Below, one piece after another: positions 8,793 through 17,864 of a DNA stretch of 44,805 bases (position 1 is the stretch's first letter; the number at the start of each line of letters is the position of its first letter). A program made the translations under genes and the position numbers. A model generated the notes under the pieces. That model saw only the letters and a program-made list of their open reading frames with translations. It made no database searches and was not told the DNA's origin. Location of the stretch: assembly GCA_029561455.1 (NCBI GenBank), contig JAKQIY010000063.1, positions 1-44,805 on the forward strand, given 5' to 3'. The stretch is from a bacterium. GTDB taxonomy: Bacteria > Zhuqueibacterota > Zhuqueibacteria > Residuimicrobiales > Krinioviventaceae.

Positions 8793-9260
8793 AATTATCC
8801 TCGCTTTTGTTTTTGCTAGACTGGACCAGCGTCCACCGACAGTTGGAGTTTTGCTAATGTAAACATTGATTTTATGCCGGCAAGAAATCGGATCAATGTT
8901 TATTACTGCCGCTAGTGTCCAGTTATCAAGTATTAATTAAAAGAGTATAGGCATACTCTTCTCATATCTGTTTTCGGCTGTTTTACCAATTACTTTAGCA
9001 ATTAAAAGTTAGAATTTTGATTTTTTGATTATTTTTTATCGCTTGTAATGTGGGAGGACTAGCCGATGTTCGGGAACCAATAAAAAATCTGATATGGCGA
9101 GTGCAATAGGAATATTGAAAACCGAACAAAACAGATATTAGCTATAACAGTCAATTAATCCATTGCAGGTGAAACATCAGGTTAGTGTGAAGATCATGAT
9201 AGGAGATAGTTAAGCCAAGTATAAAAAAGCGCAGATGTTAATATGTTGTTTATCTTGGTA
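8793..9260. other. intergenic region with nested inverted repeat
   Basis: No gene is supported. At 8819-8923 there is a nested inverted repeat. The outer arms are ACTGGAC (8819-8825) and GTCCAGT (8917-8923). The inner arms are TAAACATTGAT (8860-8870) and ATCAATGTTTA (8892-8902), perfectly matched over 11 bp with a 21-base spacer. This could be a 105-bp MITE-like relic or a structured leader of the minus-strand gene ending its upstream region here. The rest of the gap is AT-rich without clear signals. Confidence 0.4.
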
Positions 9261-10088
9261 TTATATGCTGCCGATAATTTTATTAAATTTGTTATGCATA
9301 AACAGATGTACCGTATATAGAGTGATGGGATTGATGTGAAACCAGGCTGGAAATTCTACTAATTGGCATCCCCGCAAAATTTTAAATTCATCCAATCCTC
9401 GTACGCCTGTCGCCCATCCTTTAAAAATACGGTGTGCTGTGGTTTTAGCTGCCATTTCGCGGATTATATGCACCATATAATCCGAAATCCCCAGCGCCAG
9501 GCTTTCAGTATCGGCAAAAAAGGTGGCATCGATGATGTCATCATCTACCTGATAAGAAATACTAATGGCAGACAACTGATTTTGATAATAAGCGCCTAAA
9601 ATCAATATTCCAGGACATGAAAAGAGTGCTTTTGCCCAGGTTATAAAACCTTCAATATTGATCCGTTCTTTTTTATAGCTATAATTTGTTCTGGCATGAA
9701 ATGCGACATAAACTTTATGAGCTGTGGCGATAAATTCGTTCAAATCGGTCATCTGTTTTATTATAAAGTTATTTGCTCCTTTTTTAATTTGTTTACGGCG
9801 GTTTTTACTCATCCCCTCCAGGGTATAGTTTTGTAAATCATTAAAAAAGAAGAGGTTAAAGTGCGAGTTGGTTTTCATCCCCTGCGGCACAATATGTTGT
9901 ACCCCGCCAATTAATGATTTTAAAGGGTAGCGGACTTGATCAGGTTCAATTTCCATCCAGGGCAGCAGGGGGCGATAAAAGTATGGTTTTACTTCCATCC
10001 ACCAGATATTATCTATTTTTATTGTTTTTATTTTTGATGCTTGTTGCAAGCTGGCATAATCATCAGGGGTCATTCGTTGCCATTGCAT
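9261..10088 (-). CDS. GNAT/FemAB-like acyltransferase, paralogue 3
   Basis: The first copy in transcription order of the tandem trio, 275 residues, starting MQWQRMTPDDYASLQQ with a strong AAAGGAG ribosome site. It shares WWMEVKP, FYRPLLPW, IGGVQHIVPQ, RRKQIKKG, NYSYKKER and FKGWATGVRGLDEFK with the other two, but it is the most diverged (F(Y/K)GWATG and (H/N)Y(G/S)YKKER differ). Equal lengths and conserved landmarks indicate two rounds of duplication rather than independent acquisition. The acyl acceptor is unknown. Confidence 0.75.
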   Translation of the reverse strand: MQWQRMTPDDYASLQQASKIKTIKIDNIWWMEVKPYFYRPLLPWMEIEPDQVRYPLKSLIGGVQHIVPQGMKTNSHFNLFFFNDLQNYTLEGMSKNRRKQIKKGANNFIIKQMTDLNEFIATAHKVYVAFHARTNYSYKKERINIEGFITWAKALFSCPGILILGAYYQNQLSAISISYQVDDDIIDATFFADTESLALGISDYMVHIIREMAAKTTAHRIFKGWATGVRGLDEFKILRGCQLVEFPAWFHINPITLYTVHLFMHNKFNKIIGSI

Positions 10089-10470
10089 AGTGATTTCTGC
10101 TCCTTTACCGGATCATAGGACGGGATTGCATTGTGTTGAAAAAATATATATAATGGCAGGTTTTTAAACGATTTGGATAGTACCCATACCGGATCATTTT
10201 AATCCTTGGGAACAAGAATCAGGGTGTACTGTGATTTTTTGAGTAAAAAATTGCCATTACCAAAAGATAATAGAATTACATATAAAGTATCGGCATTTTT
10301 CTCTATTCTATAAGTAAATAATGGATTTTTTAACCAGGAGGCATTTAAGGATTTGTGAAAATGAGAATATAAAATTAAATCTACAGAATGTAGTTGCACT
10401 GTCTTTCTGATCACAATAAAAGTCTGTTAAAAATATATTATTCAGTTTTTGGCAGATCGATAAAAAGATA
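10089..10470. other. AT-rich intergenic stretch, no convincing gene
   Basis: A 71-codon minus-strand frame beginning with GTG at 10414 and ending at 10199 is open. It lacks a ribosome site, has no recognisable domain and lies in AT-rich DNA between a terminator and the next gene. It is not called. The region probably holds the promoter of the acyltransferase trio, but no clear -35/-10 pair stands out. Confidence 0.4.
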
Positions 10471-10502
10471 AAACCCTGATGATTGATTAACCATCAGGGT
10501 TT
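10471..10502 (-). terminator. strong hairpin terminator after GH5 gene
   Basis: AAACCCTGATG (10471-10481) pairs perfectly with CATCAGGGTTT (10492-10502) over 11 bp with a 10-base loop. On the minus strand the stem is followed by TATCTTTTTATC. It lies 85 bases beyond the stop of the minus-strand GH5 gene and separates it from the acyltransferase trio. Confidence 0.85.
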
Positions 10503-10586
10503 CATTGTGATAAATAATTTGATTAATATAAAATTGCTAATTCACTGATCATTCCGGCTGATTACAGCAATATACTGGATAAAAGG

Positions 10587-11666
10587 TTACTTTTCCAGTT
10601 TTCCCTGCATGGCCTTTTTAAAGAATTCGCCGCTGGGGGTAAGTTCATAGGTATCCCATGATTTTAACAGGCTTGGGCCCCATTCCGGATCGTAAACCCA
10701 GCACACCCAGCTTATGCCTTTGCCTTCCAGGTAGTTGACGATCTTATAGCAGTAATCATCCTTTTTAATTTCGGTTCCGGGGCGCACGCCAAAGCCGAAT
10801 TCAGTGGCGACAATCGGCCAGGTTGCGGCGGCAAACCCGAAATTTTCATCCCATTTGGGTTCCAGGGGCGGTTTGCGTTTATGTTCGTAGGGATGGGTTA
10901 CAAAACCGATATTAGGTTCGTTAATTGGCTCGATAAGCAGCGGAGTCAGGTCATACGCCCAGTCCAGCCCGGCAACCAAAATAATGGTTTCTTTATCAAA
11001 AGCGCGGATCAGGTTGATCATTTTTTCGTTCAGGCTTTTCCATTCGCTCCAGGGCATGCTGCCCAACTGGCCGCTATAAATAGTCGGTTCGTTGAACAAT
11101 TCATAAAATGCCACCGTGTTGTTGCCGCGGTAACGGGAAGCAATCGTCCGCCAGAACTCGAAGGTTTCCTGTTGGGTGGTAACATACATGGGGTTCTGGA
11201 ACAATTCCATGCCCAAATTGCCGATAGAATGCCAATCGATCATCACATACATTTTGAGTTCGGTACACCATTCAATCGCTTCGTCGATTAGTTTCAGGTA
11301 TTCAACCGGAGTGCGTTCGCGCCAGGCAATCGGGTGGATGGGAATGCGGACGACCATACAACCGGTCTCTTTGACTTTTTCGAAATGAGTTTTATTCCAG
11401 TGACCCTGGTTGGCAATTTTATCGGGATCGGATATTGCCATACCGCGGAATAATACGGTGTTGCCCTGCGGATCGACAAATTTATTGCCCAGTACCTGGA
11501 TGAGGGGCATGTTTTTGGCGTTGGGATTTTTTTTCGGCCAGCCGGTTCCCATATCTTTCCACCAGGCGTGATAGGGAGCGGCTTTGGGGGCTTCCTGGGC
11601 AATGCCGCTTCCCAGCCAGGCCAGTGTTATTAAAGTAATGGTAAATACAAACAGGATTTTTTTCAT
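10587..11666 (-). CDS. GH5 endoglucanase-like secreted hydrolase
   Basis: A 359-residue glycoside hydrolase of family 5 (cellulase superfamily). A signal peptide is visible (MKKILFVFTITLITLAWLGS, ending near GIAQ). The catalytic pair is clear: acid/base E193 in ELFNEPT and nucleophile E289 in VATEFGFG. VVRIPIHP at about 105-112 and MIDWHS at about 142-147 are the usual barrel strands. The start is ATG 11666, because GGAGG lies 5-6 bases upstream of it; a frame 4 codons longer has no such site. Family members cut beta-1,4-glucan, mannan or related chains, and the precise substrate is open. It is a single-gene unit with its own terminator, divergent from the sulfur operon. Confidence 0.9.
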   Translation of the reverse strand: MKKILFVFTITLITLAWLGSGIAQEAPKAAPYHAWWKDMGTGWPKKNPNAKNMPLIQVLGNKFVDPQGNTVLFRGMAISDPDKIANQGHWNKTHFEKVKETGCMVVRIPIHPIAWRERTPVEYLKLIDEAIEWCTELKMYVMIDWHSIGNLGMELFQNPMYVTTQQETFEFWRTIASRYRGNNTVAFYELFNEPTIYSGQLGSMPWSEWKSLNEKMINLIRAFDKETIILVAGLDWAYDLTPLLIEPINEPNIGFVTHPYEHKRKPPLEPKWDENFGFAAATWPIVATEFGFGVRPGTEIKKDDYCYKIVNYLEGKGISWVCWVYDPEWGPSLLKSWDTYELTPSGEFFKKAMQGKLEK

Positions 11667-12115
11667 AGTTTCCTCCATAAATGATGATTTGAAAAAGTAA
11701 TACCTTTTTCCTCCGAATGCGATAATATTACATTATTCCACAATTAGCCGGTAATAGCCGGGATAACTGTTGATCTCGGGTATTTCCCTTGTATTACACG
11801 ACCAAACGAGTTTACAATCAATTTTATAAAAAAACAATGGAAAAATTACCAAGGATATAATACGAGATACAAACTGGCGGTTTTACGTAATGAAGGGGAG
11901 ATCTGGAATAACCAAGAGATAATATAAAATTATGAATTACGAATGAAATGCTACTTGATTAAATAATATCACTATAATGAATGATTTGTAAAAGCTGTTC
12001 GAGGACAGTATTTAACTTGTAATACGAGTGTGCTGTATTGATTGTGTAAAATGATTACCCCTGAAATAAATAACTGTAATTTGCTGTTGTATTTTGAAAA
12101 TTATATAATTATTTC
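11667..12115. other. divergent intergenic region between GH5 and rrf2
   Basis: No gene is supported. The GH5 leader contains the small palindrome GAAAAAG/CTTTTTC (11691-11710). TAATAC occurs at 11698, 11858 and 12020, and in reverse at 11791. Two of the copies extend to TAATACGAG (11858-11866 and 12020-12028). These could be regulator sites for the GH5 gene but the evidence is thin. A weak minus-strand promoter (TTACCG, 18 bp, TAATAT) may lie near 11730-11760. Confidence 0.35.
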
Positions 12116-12163
12116 TTGACAATCATTTTTTTTGTATTAAATTATGACTATTAAGGTCATAAT
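12116..12163 (+). promoter_or_regulatory. promoter and inverted-repeat operator of sulfur operon
   Basis: TTGACA at 12116-12121 and TAAATT at 12138-12143 (16-bp spacer) form the likely promoter. Over the -10 box and start site lies a perfect inverted repeat: ATTATGAC (12141-12148) and GTCATAAT (12156-12163) with a 7-base spacer. The position 20 bases ahead of the Rrf2-family gene is what autorepression would need. An 8-7-8 dyad fits binding by an Rrf2 dimer. The sequence pattern is seen directly; the regulator assignment is inferred. Confidence 0.75.
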
Positions 12164-12182
12164 TATAACAATTGGAGTGTAG

Positions 12183-12623
12183 ATGAAAGTAACTTACAAG
12201 GGAGAATATGCGATCCGGGCGCTGCTTTATTTATGCAGCCGCTACCCCAATACCGATATTGTTCCTATTGGCGATATCTCCCGGCGGCAGAATATACCGG
12301 AAAAATACCTGGAGCAAATTCTGCTCATATTAAAGAAATCCGGGCATGTTGCCAGTAAGCGTGGCGCCAACGGCGGATTTTACCTGCCGAAAGCGCCGGC
12401 AGAGATCACTCTCGGTGAAATCATCCGGACTATTGAAGGATCACTAGAACCTGTGTCGAATAACGACCGAACCAATAATTTATATGATCTGGCCTTACGG
12501 GAGATCTGGCAAAAAGTTACCCAGGCAATATCCGCGGTTGTGGATACGGTAACTTTTGCCGACATCATGCGCCGGGCGGAAGAACTGCGCCAGGTAAAAA
12601 ATGAATACAACTATGATATTTAA
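12183..12623 (+). CDS. Rrf2-family transcriptional regulator (CymR-like role)
   Basis: A 146-residue Rrf2-family repressor. The winged-helix N-terminal part is clear (KGEYAIRALLYLC, IPEKYLEQILLILKKSG, GANGGFYLPKAPAEITLGEI), with a dimerisation helix at the C-terminus. The three-cysteine Fe-S cluster site seen in IscR and NsrR is absent; the only cysteine is at position 18. It is thus more like CymR, which senses sulfur status through cysteine synthase. The gene heads an operon for cysteine and methionine synthesis that includes cysK, the CymR partner in Bacillus. This supports a sulfur-regulator role but does not prove it. GGAG lies 5 bases before ATG. Confidence 0.87.
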   Translation: MKVTYKGEYAIRALLYLCSRYPNTDIVPIGDISRRQNIPEKYLEQILLILKKSGHVASKRGANGGFYLPKAPAEITLGEIIRTIEGSLEPVSNNDRTNNLYDLALREIWQKVTQAISAVVDTVTFADIMRRAEELRQVKNEYNYDI

Positions 12624-12658
12624 CGACCCACAAATTATTTCATTCAGGAGAAAATCAC

Positions 12659-13948
12659 ATGTCACCAAAACATTATAAATTTGAAACCATCGCCCTGCAT
12701 GGCGGCCAAATCCCGGATTCCGCTACCTTGTCCCGCGGCGTGCCCGTTTACCGCACCAGTTCTTATGTATTTAAAGACACCCAACATGCGGCGGATTTGT
12801 TCGCCCTCAAGGTTCCCGGCAACATCTATACACGCATGATGAACCCCACCCAGGACATCCTGGAACAGCGCGTCGCGCAACTGGACGGCGCGGCTGCGGC
12901 GCTGGCGCTGGCTTCGGGTACATCGGCCATTCATTACGCTATTATCAATATTTGCTCGGCCGGCGAGGAACTGGTTTCCGCCAATAACCTGTACGGCGGC
13001 ACCTATACCATGTTCGATGTCATTTTGCCGCAATTGGGCATAAAAACCCGGTTTGTCGATCCCTCCAAAGCGGAAAATTTTGAAAAAGCTATAAACGACA
13101 AAACCCGGCTCATTTACATCGAAACCATCGGCAACCCCCGGCTGGATGTGACCGATATAGAAGCGGTAGCTAAAATCGCGCAAAAGCACAACCTGCCGCT
13201 GCTGGTCGATTCCACCTTTACCACACCGTACCTGCTGCGGCCCATCGAGTACGGCGCTAATGTAGTCATTCACTCGCTCACCAAGTGGCTGGGCGGACAC
13301 GGCGCTGGAATTGGCGGCATAGTAGTGGACGGCGCGAATTTTGACTGGACCGACAAAAAGTTTAAATTATTCAACGAACCGGATGAAAGCTATCACGGCA
13401 TCCGTTATGCCCATGATCTGGGCGACGCCAATAAACTGGCCTTTATTATGCGCCTGCGCCTGGTGCCGTTGCGCAACCTGGGCGCTTGTATTTCACCGGA
13501 TAACGCCTGGTTCTTTTTACAGGGCATCGAAACCCTGCCGTTGCGCATGGAGCGACATTGTGAGAATGCATTAAAGGTAGCTGAATTTCTGCAAACCCAT
13601 CCTAAGGTATCCTGGGTGCGTTATCCCGGTTTAAAGGGCGATCCCGGTTATCCCCTGGCGCAAAAATATCTGCAAAAAGGCGCTGGCAGCATGGTGGCGT
13701 TTGGCGTAAAGGCCGGTAAAGCCGCCGCGGAAAAATTTATCAACAACCTGCAACTGGTTTCGCACCTTGCCAATGTGGGCGACGCTAAAAGTCTGGCGCT
13801 GCATCCGGCCAGCACTACCCATTCGCAGTTGAACGAACGGCAGTTACAGGAAGCGGGAATCACTCCCGAATTTATACGTTTATCCATCGGCATTGAACAT
13901 ATCAATGATATATTGGATGATATGACCGCTTCGTTGGATAAGATTTAA
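12659..13948 (+). CDS. metY: O-acetylhomoserine sulfhydrylase (MetY)
   Basis: A 429-residue PLP enzyme of the Cys/Met metabolism family. It joins O-acetylhomoserine with sulfide to give homocysteine and acetate. The PLP lysine is K209 in [11 protein letters not shown], and the opening [13 protein letters not shown] and ASGTSA at about 85-90 are typical of O-acetylhomoserine sulfhydrylases rather than cystathionine synthases. The length fits the family. AGGAG lies 8 bases before ATG. It follows rrf2 by 35 bp and precedes cysK by 17 bp. With metX in the same operon, the direct sulfhydrylation route to methionine is complete up to homocysteine. Confidence 0.93.
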   Translation: MSPKHYKFETIALHGGQIPDSATLSRGVPVYRTSSYVFKDTQHAADLFALKVPGNIYTRMMNPTQDILEQRVAQLDGAAAALALASGTSAIHYAIINICSAGEELVSANNLYGGTYTMFDVILPQLGIKTRFVDPSKAENFEKAINDKTRLIYIETIGNPRLDVTDIEAVAKIAQKHNLPLLVDSTFTTPYLLRPIEYGANVVIHSLTKWLGGHGAGIGGIVVDGANFDWTDKKFKLFNEPDESYHGIRYAHDLGDANKLAFIMRLRLVPLRNLGACISPDNAWFFLQGIETLPLRMERHCENALKVAEFLQTHPKVSWVRYPGLKGDPGYPLAQKYLQKGAGSMVAFGVKAGKAAAEKFINNLQLVSHLANVGDAKSLALHPASTTHSQLNERQLQEAGITPEFIRLSIGIEHINDILDDMTASLDKI

Positions 13949-13965
13949 CACAACAGAGGTATACT

Positions 13966-14940
13966 ATGAGTAACTATTATAATGATAACAGCTATACCAT
14001 CGGCAAGACGCCGCTGGTTAAACTGAACAAGGTGACGGACGGCGGCAAGGCGCTCATCCTCGCCAAGATCGAGGGACGCAACCCGGCCTATTCCGTCAAA
14101 TGCCGCATCGGCGCGTCCATGATCTGGGATGCGGAAAAGCGCGGTATCCTCAAACCCGGTAAAGCGATCATCGAGCCGACCAGCGGCAATACCGGCATTG
14201 CCCTGGCGTTTGTGGGCGCGGCGCGGGGTTATAACGTAACGCTGACCATGCCGGAAACGATGAGCATCGAGCGCCGCAAGCTGCTCAAAGCGCTGGGCGC
14301 TACCCTGGTATTGACCGAAGGCGCCAAAGGCATGAAAGGCGCAATTGCCAAAGCGGATGAAATTCGCACCAGCGACCCGGATAAATATGTTTTACTGCAA
14401 CAGTTCGAAAATCCCGCCAACCCGGCGATCCACGAACAGACTACCGGGCCGGAGATCTGGCAGGATACCGACGGCGGCGTGGATGTGTTGGTTGCCGGGG
14501 TCGGCACCGGCGGCACGATTAGCGGCATCAGTCGTTTTATAAAAAAACATAAAGGCAAGGCAATCACCTCAGTAGCGGTGGAGCCGGCGGATAGTCCCGT
14601 GATCACCCAGACCCGGCAGGGCGTGGAACTCAAGCCTGCGCCGCACAAGATTCAGGGCATCGGCGCAGGATTCATCCCCGGTAACCTCGATCTTGCGCTG
14701 ATCGACCGTGTAGAAACCGTTTCAAACGATGAAGCCCTGGAATACGCCCGGCGGCTGGCCCGCGAGGAAGGCATTTTAGCTGGTATTTCCTGCGGCGCGG
14801 CCACGGCGGCGGCGGTACGGCTGGGTAAAATGGCCGAATTCGCTGGCAAGACCATTGTTGTCATTCTGCCGGACAGCGGCGAGCGTTATCTCTCCGGACT
14901 GCTGTACCAGGGTTTATTCGATGCTGAAACCGGCATCTAG
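13966..14940 (+). CDS. cysK: cysteine synthase A (O-acetylserine sulfhydrylase)
   Basis: A 324-residue PLP enzyme that makes cysteine from O-acetylserine and sulfide. It matches the CysK family along its full length. The PLP lysine is K45 in [11 protein letters not shown], followed by [12 protein letters not shown] (substrate-binding loop), [10 protein letters not shown] (phosphate-binding loop) and [11 protein letters not shown] near the end. The variant SVKCRIG is that of the enterobacterial CysK type. No serine acetyltransferase gene is in the window. In organisms with CymR this enzyme also acts as a sensor partner for the Rrf2 regulator, which would fit the first gene of this operon (inference). 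Confidence 0.94.
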   Translation: MSNYYNDNSYTIGKTPLVKLNKVTDGGKALILAKIEGRNPAYSVKCRIGASMIWDAEKRGILKPGKAIIEPTSGNTGIALAFVGAARGYNVTLTMPETMSIERRKLLKALGATLVLTEGAKGMKGAIAKADEIRTSDPDKYVLLQQFENPANPAIHEQTTGPEIWQDTDGGVDVLVAGVGTGGTISGISRFIKKHKGKAITSVAVEPADSPVITQTRQGVELKPAPHKIQGIGAGFIPGNLDLALIDRVETVSNDEALEYARRLAREEGILAGISCGAATAAAVRLGKMAEFAGKTIVVILPDSGERYLSGLLYQGLFDAETGI

Positions 14941-14975
14941 GCTATTCTATTTGTAAAAAATATTTATTATATTAA

Positions 14976-15006
14976 CCGCTGTGTCCGATATTATAGGACA
15001 CAGCGG
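14976..15006 (+). terminator. hairpin between cysK and metX
   Basis: CCGCTGTGTCC (14976-14986) pairs perfectly with GGACACAGCGG (14996-15006) with a 9-base loop, and is followed by AT-rich but not T-run sequence. It could be a partial intrinsic terminator, or an mRNA stability or processing element that lowers expression of metX and metW relative to metY and cysK. No separate strong promoter for metX is evident in the 58 bases after it. Confidence 0.6.
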
Positions 15007-15064
15007 TAATAATTATTGTAATAATCTTTTGTATCTGAACTTCTCTGAATAAACGGATCAGTCC

Positions 15065-16198
15065 ATGGATGCAAACTCTATCGGTATTGTCGAAACCAAA
15101 TTCTTTACCTTTGCCCAGCCGCCCAATGAAATGCACCTGGAAAGCGGGGTAAAGCTGGGGCCCATTACCCTGGCCTATGAAACATACGGGCAATTGAACG
15201 AGCGCGGCGATAACGCCCTGTTAATTACCCACGCCCTGTCCGGAGATGCCCATGTGGCGGGCTATTATTCGCCAAATGACCCCAAACCGGGGTGGTGGGA
15301 TTTTATGGTAGGTCCCGGCCGGCCGTTCGATACCAACAAATATTTTGTGGTCTGTTCGAATGTCCTCGGCGGCTGTAAAGGCTCCACCGGGCCAACGTCC
15401 ACGAATCCCGCTACGGGCAAGCCGTATAATCTGAATTTTCCCGTCGTTACCATCGGCGACATGGTGAAAGCGCAGCGCGAGCTGGTGCGGCATCTGAATA
15501 TCAGCAAATTGCACGCGGTAGTGGGCGGCTCGATGGGCGGTATGCAGGCGCTGGAATGGGCTATTAAATACCCGGACATGGTCGCTGCGGCGCTGCCGAT
15601 TGCCACAACCAGTCGCTTGAACGCCCAGGGCATTGCCTTTGATGAAGTAGGCCGCCAGGCGATCTATGCCGACGCTAACTGGAAGAACGGCGATTACAGC
15701 GATTACAATCTCATCCCGGCGCAGGGACTGAGTGTGGCGCGCATGTTGGCGCATATCACCTATCTCAGTGAAGAATCGATGCACGAAAAGTTCGGCCGCC
15801 GCTTGCAGGAAAAAGAACGCTATGGCTATGATTTTTCCACGGATTTTGAGGTGGAAAGCTACCTGCGCTACCAGGGCGAATCGTTCATCAAACGCTTTGA
15901 CGCCAATACCTATCTGTATATCAGTAAGGCCATCGACTATTTTGATCTATCCCGCGATTACGGTTCCCTGGAAAACGCTTTTAAAAATGTGCAAGCCAAG
16001 TTCCTGGTGCTGTCCTTTACATCGGACTGGCTGTTCACGACCGCGCAGGCCAAAGAAATCGTACGCGCGCTGATGGTGAACGGCAAGCATGTAACCTTTT
16101 GCGAAATCCCCTCGAATTATGGGCATGATTCCTTTCTGTTGCGGAATGCCTGTATGGAGAAGATGATAGCCGATTTTTTAAGTTATGCCAACGCATGA
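15065..16198 (+). CDS. metX: homoserine O-acetyltransferase
   Basis: A 377-residue alpha/beta-hydrolase-fold enzyme that transfers an acetyl group from acetyl-CoA to homoserine, feeding MetY. The nucleophile is S156 in VVGGSMGGMQ. The Asp in FTSDWLF and the His in NYGHDSFLL complete the triad near the C-terminus. LGGCKGSTGP at about 101-110 is the expected oxyanion and substrate loop. The length fits the family. Only a weak ribosome site (GGA) is seen ahead of ATG. Homoserine succinyltransferase with the same fold exists, but pairing with metY favours the acetyl form. metW follows 9 bp downstream. Confidence 0.93.
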   Translation: MDANSIGIVETKFFTFAQPPNEMHLESGVKLGPITLAYETYGQLNERGDNALLITHALSGDAHVAGYYSPNDPKPGWWDFMVGPGRPFDTNKYFVVCSNVLGGCKGSTGPTSTNPATGKPYNLNFPVVTIGDMVKAQRELVRHLNISKLHAVVGGSMGGMQALEWAIKYPDMVAAALPIATTSRLNAQGIAFDEVGRQAIYADANWKNGDYSDYNLIPAQGLSVARMLAHITYLSEESMHEKFGRRLQEKERYGYDFSTDFEVESYLRYQGESFIKRFDANTYLYISKAIDYFDLSRDYGSLENAFKNVQAKFLVLSFTSDWLFTTAQAKEIVRALMVNGKHVTFCEIPSNYGHDSFLLRNACMEKMIADFLSYANA

Positions 16199-16207
16199 TG
16201 AGGAGTT

Positions 16208-16828
16208 ATGAAAAACCTGAATAAAGACCAGCTCAGGCTGGATTTAAATTATATTGCCCGGATCATAGAAAACAACAGTCGCGTGCTCGACCTGGGCTGC
16301 GGCAGCGGTGAACTGTTGCATAAACTGGCGCAGGAAAAGAACATTCGCGGCCACGGGGTGGAAATTGATGTGGAAAATATTTGCGCCTGCGTGGAAAAAG
16401 GCGTGCCGGTCATTCATGCGGACATGGATGAGGGCCTGGGCGAGTACCCGGATAAATCGTTCGATTATGTCATCCTCAGTCAGACTTTGCAGGCGGTGAA
16501 AAAACCGCACATTATTTTACATGATATGCTGCGCGTCGGACAAACGGGGATTGTGAGTTTGTTGAACTTTGGCTACTGGAAAGTACGCTCGCAATTATTT
16601 GTGCAGGGGATTATGCCGCGCACCAAAACCCTGCCGTACCAGTGGTACGACACCCCCAACATTCATTTGACCACTATCAAGGATTTCAAGAACCTGTGCG
16701 CCGAGGGGAATATTACTATAAAACAGCAAATCAATTTGGGACAAGCGCGTAAGGGCGGTGTTTTGTACAACCTGTTCCCGAACTGGTTCACCAGCCTGGC
16801 GATTTTTGTAATTAAGAAAAATAAATAG
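16208..16828 (+). CDS. metW: methionine biosynthesis protein MetW
   Basis: A 206-residue SAM-methyltransferase-fold protein of the MetW family, with motif I VLDLGCGSGELL at about residues 26-37 and FDYVILSQTLQ at about 87-97. MetW is usually encoded next to metX and is thought to stimulate or partner with it. Here it lies 9 bp after metX with GAGGAG ahead of ATG, so the two are surely co-transcribed. It is the last gene of the sulfur operon. A CGGGCC-TGT-GGCCCG hairpin begins within 10 bases of the stop and may help end the transcript. Confidence 0.92.
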   Translation: MKNLNKDQLRLDLNYIARIIENNSRVLDLGCGSGELLHKLAQEKNIRGHGVEIDVENICACVEKGVPVIHADMDEGLGEYPDKSFDYVILSQTLQAVKKPHIILHDMLRVGQTGIVSLLNFGYWKVRSQLFVQGIMPRTKTLPYQWYDTPNIHLTTIKDFKNLCAEGNITIKQQINLGQARKGGVLYNLFPNWFTSLAIFVIKKNK

Positions 16829-16940
16829 GTAGGTCGGGCCTGTGGCCCGGCAATATGGGTACCGGATGGATGTCCGGGGATACCATCCGCACCGGATAAA
16901 TATCCCGCGCGTTCAGGTCGATCATTGTGTTTTCCCGGTG

Positions 16941-16992
16941 CGTCTCGATACGTCCGGTCTCGCTGTGCTCGACCGTCCTACTCGACGACCGG
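16941..16992 (+). repeat. 52-bp repeat family A, copy 1
   Basis: This unit begins CGTCTCGATACGTCCGGTCT and ends CTACTCGACGACCGG. Near-identical units lie at 17146-17197, 17794-17845 and 18088-18139. Diverged or cut forms lie at 17726-17778, 36733-36780, 38207-38224 and 38577-38632. The centre can fold (GGTC with GACC, TCGA elements). All copies are in intergenic DNA. Confidence 0.85.
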
Positions 16993-17145
16993 GATTGTAC
17001 CAAAAAATTTGGGTAGGGTGGGATTCTATCCCACCATTTTATGAACGCTTTGCGTTCAGTTTGTAGGTCGGGCCTGTGGCCCGGCAATTTGGGTACCGGA
17101 AGAATATCCGGCGCGATCAGAGCCGATCATTATGTTTTCCCGGCA

Positions 17146-17197
17146 CGTCTCGATACGTCCGGTCTCGCTGTGCTCGGCCGGACTACTCGACGACCGG
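17146..17197 (+). repeat. 52-bp repeat family A, copy 2
   Basis: Same unit as at 16941, with GGCCGGAC replacing GACCGTCC in the second half. Together with the paired-hairpin element at 17217-17340 it forms a roughly 195-bp block that is repeated at 17794-17987. Confidence 0.85.
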
Positions 17198-17216
17198 ACT
17201 AGAGTGTAACCACTTC

Positions 17217-17340
17217 ATAGCCACGACCTTCAGGTCGTGGGATAAAAAAAACAAAAACAAGGCTTTAGCCTAAATTTGAATTTGACTAAAGTCAATTTTT
17301 TTTAAGTTGCATTTATCCACGTCATAAATGACGTGGCAAT
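17217..17340 (+). repeat. paired-hairpin element, copy 1
   Basis: A 124-bp element in four parts. The left arm is CCACG-ACC-TTCA-GGT-CGTGG (17221-17240). The core is GGCTTTAGCC then GACTAAAGTC, 13 bp apart. The right arm is CCACG-TCA-TAAA-TGA-CGTGG, ending GGCAAT at 17340. The two arms are inverted copies of one design with different inner stems. Read inward, the loops are TTCA on the left and TTTA on the right. Confidence 0.85.
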
Positions 17341-17793
17341 GAATAAAAAGATTCCTCCTCGCGATGCTCGTCGGAATGACAAAATACAGTGTGGTTCACC
17401 TGGGGTACGATTTTGGTATAAAGAAAAAGCCATGAATTCGAACCTGGCTCTATATTTTCCGAATCTGCGGCGAGGTGGACTACACTTTGTAGCGCTCATC
17501 CCGGGGCATGTTGTCTCAATATGGGCCGGTTTGCTTTTTTGCGGGCGAAGCATCTTTGGTGGGACCTGATTGTTATTTATAATTCACCTGGAACAGATGC
17601 TTCGCCCCTACCAAAAAATCAGATCATCCGGTCCCCGAGTAGAGCCTCTTCCGCTTTGCGGGATTTATCTTTACGAACCATATTGAGGGGACGGGGTCTG
17701 TTATCAATGAATTTTTTCCCCGGTTCATCTCGATACGTCCCGAAAGGTAAAGCAACGGGACTACTCGATGACCGGGCTTTTTTACTTGGTATA

Positions 17794-17845
17794 CGTCTCG
17801 ATACGTCCGGTCTCGCTGTGCTCGGCCGGCCTACTCGACGACCGG
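17794..17845 (+). repeat. 52-bp repeat family A, copy 3
   Basis: Same unit as copy 2, again followed within 20 bp by a paired-hairpin element. It marks the second half of a long local duplication. Confidence 0.85.
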
Positions 17846-17864
17846 ACTATAGGGTAACCACTTC

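Noticed and set aside
10199-10414. 71-codon minus-strand frame between the GH5 terminator and the acyltransferase genes
   Set aside because: GTG start without a ribosome site, no recognisable domain, AT-rich background.
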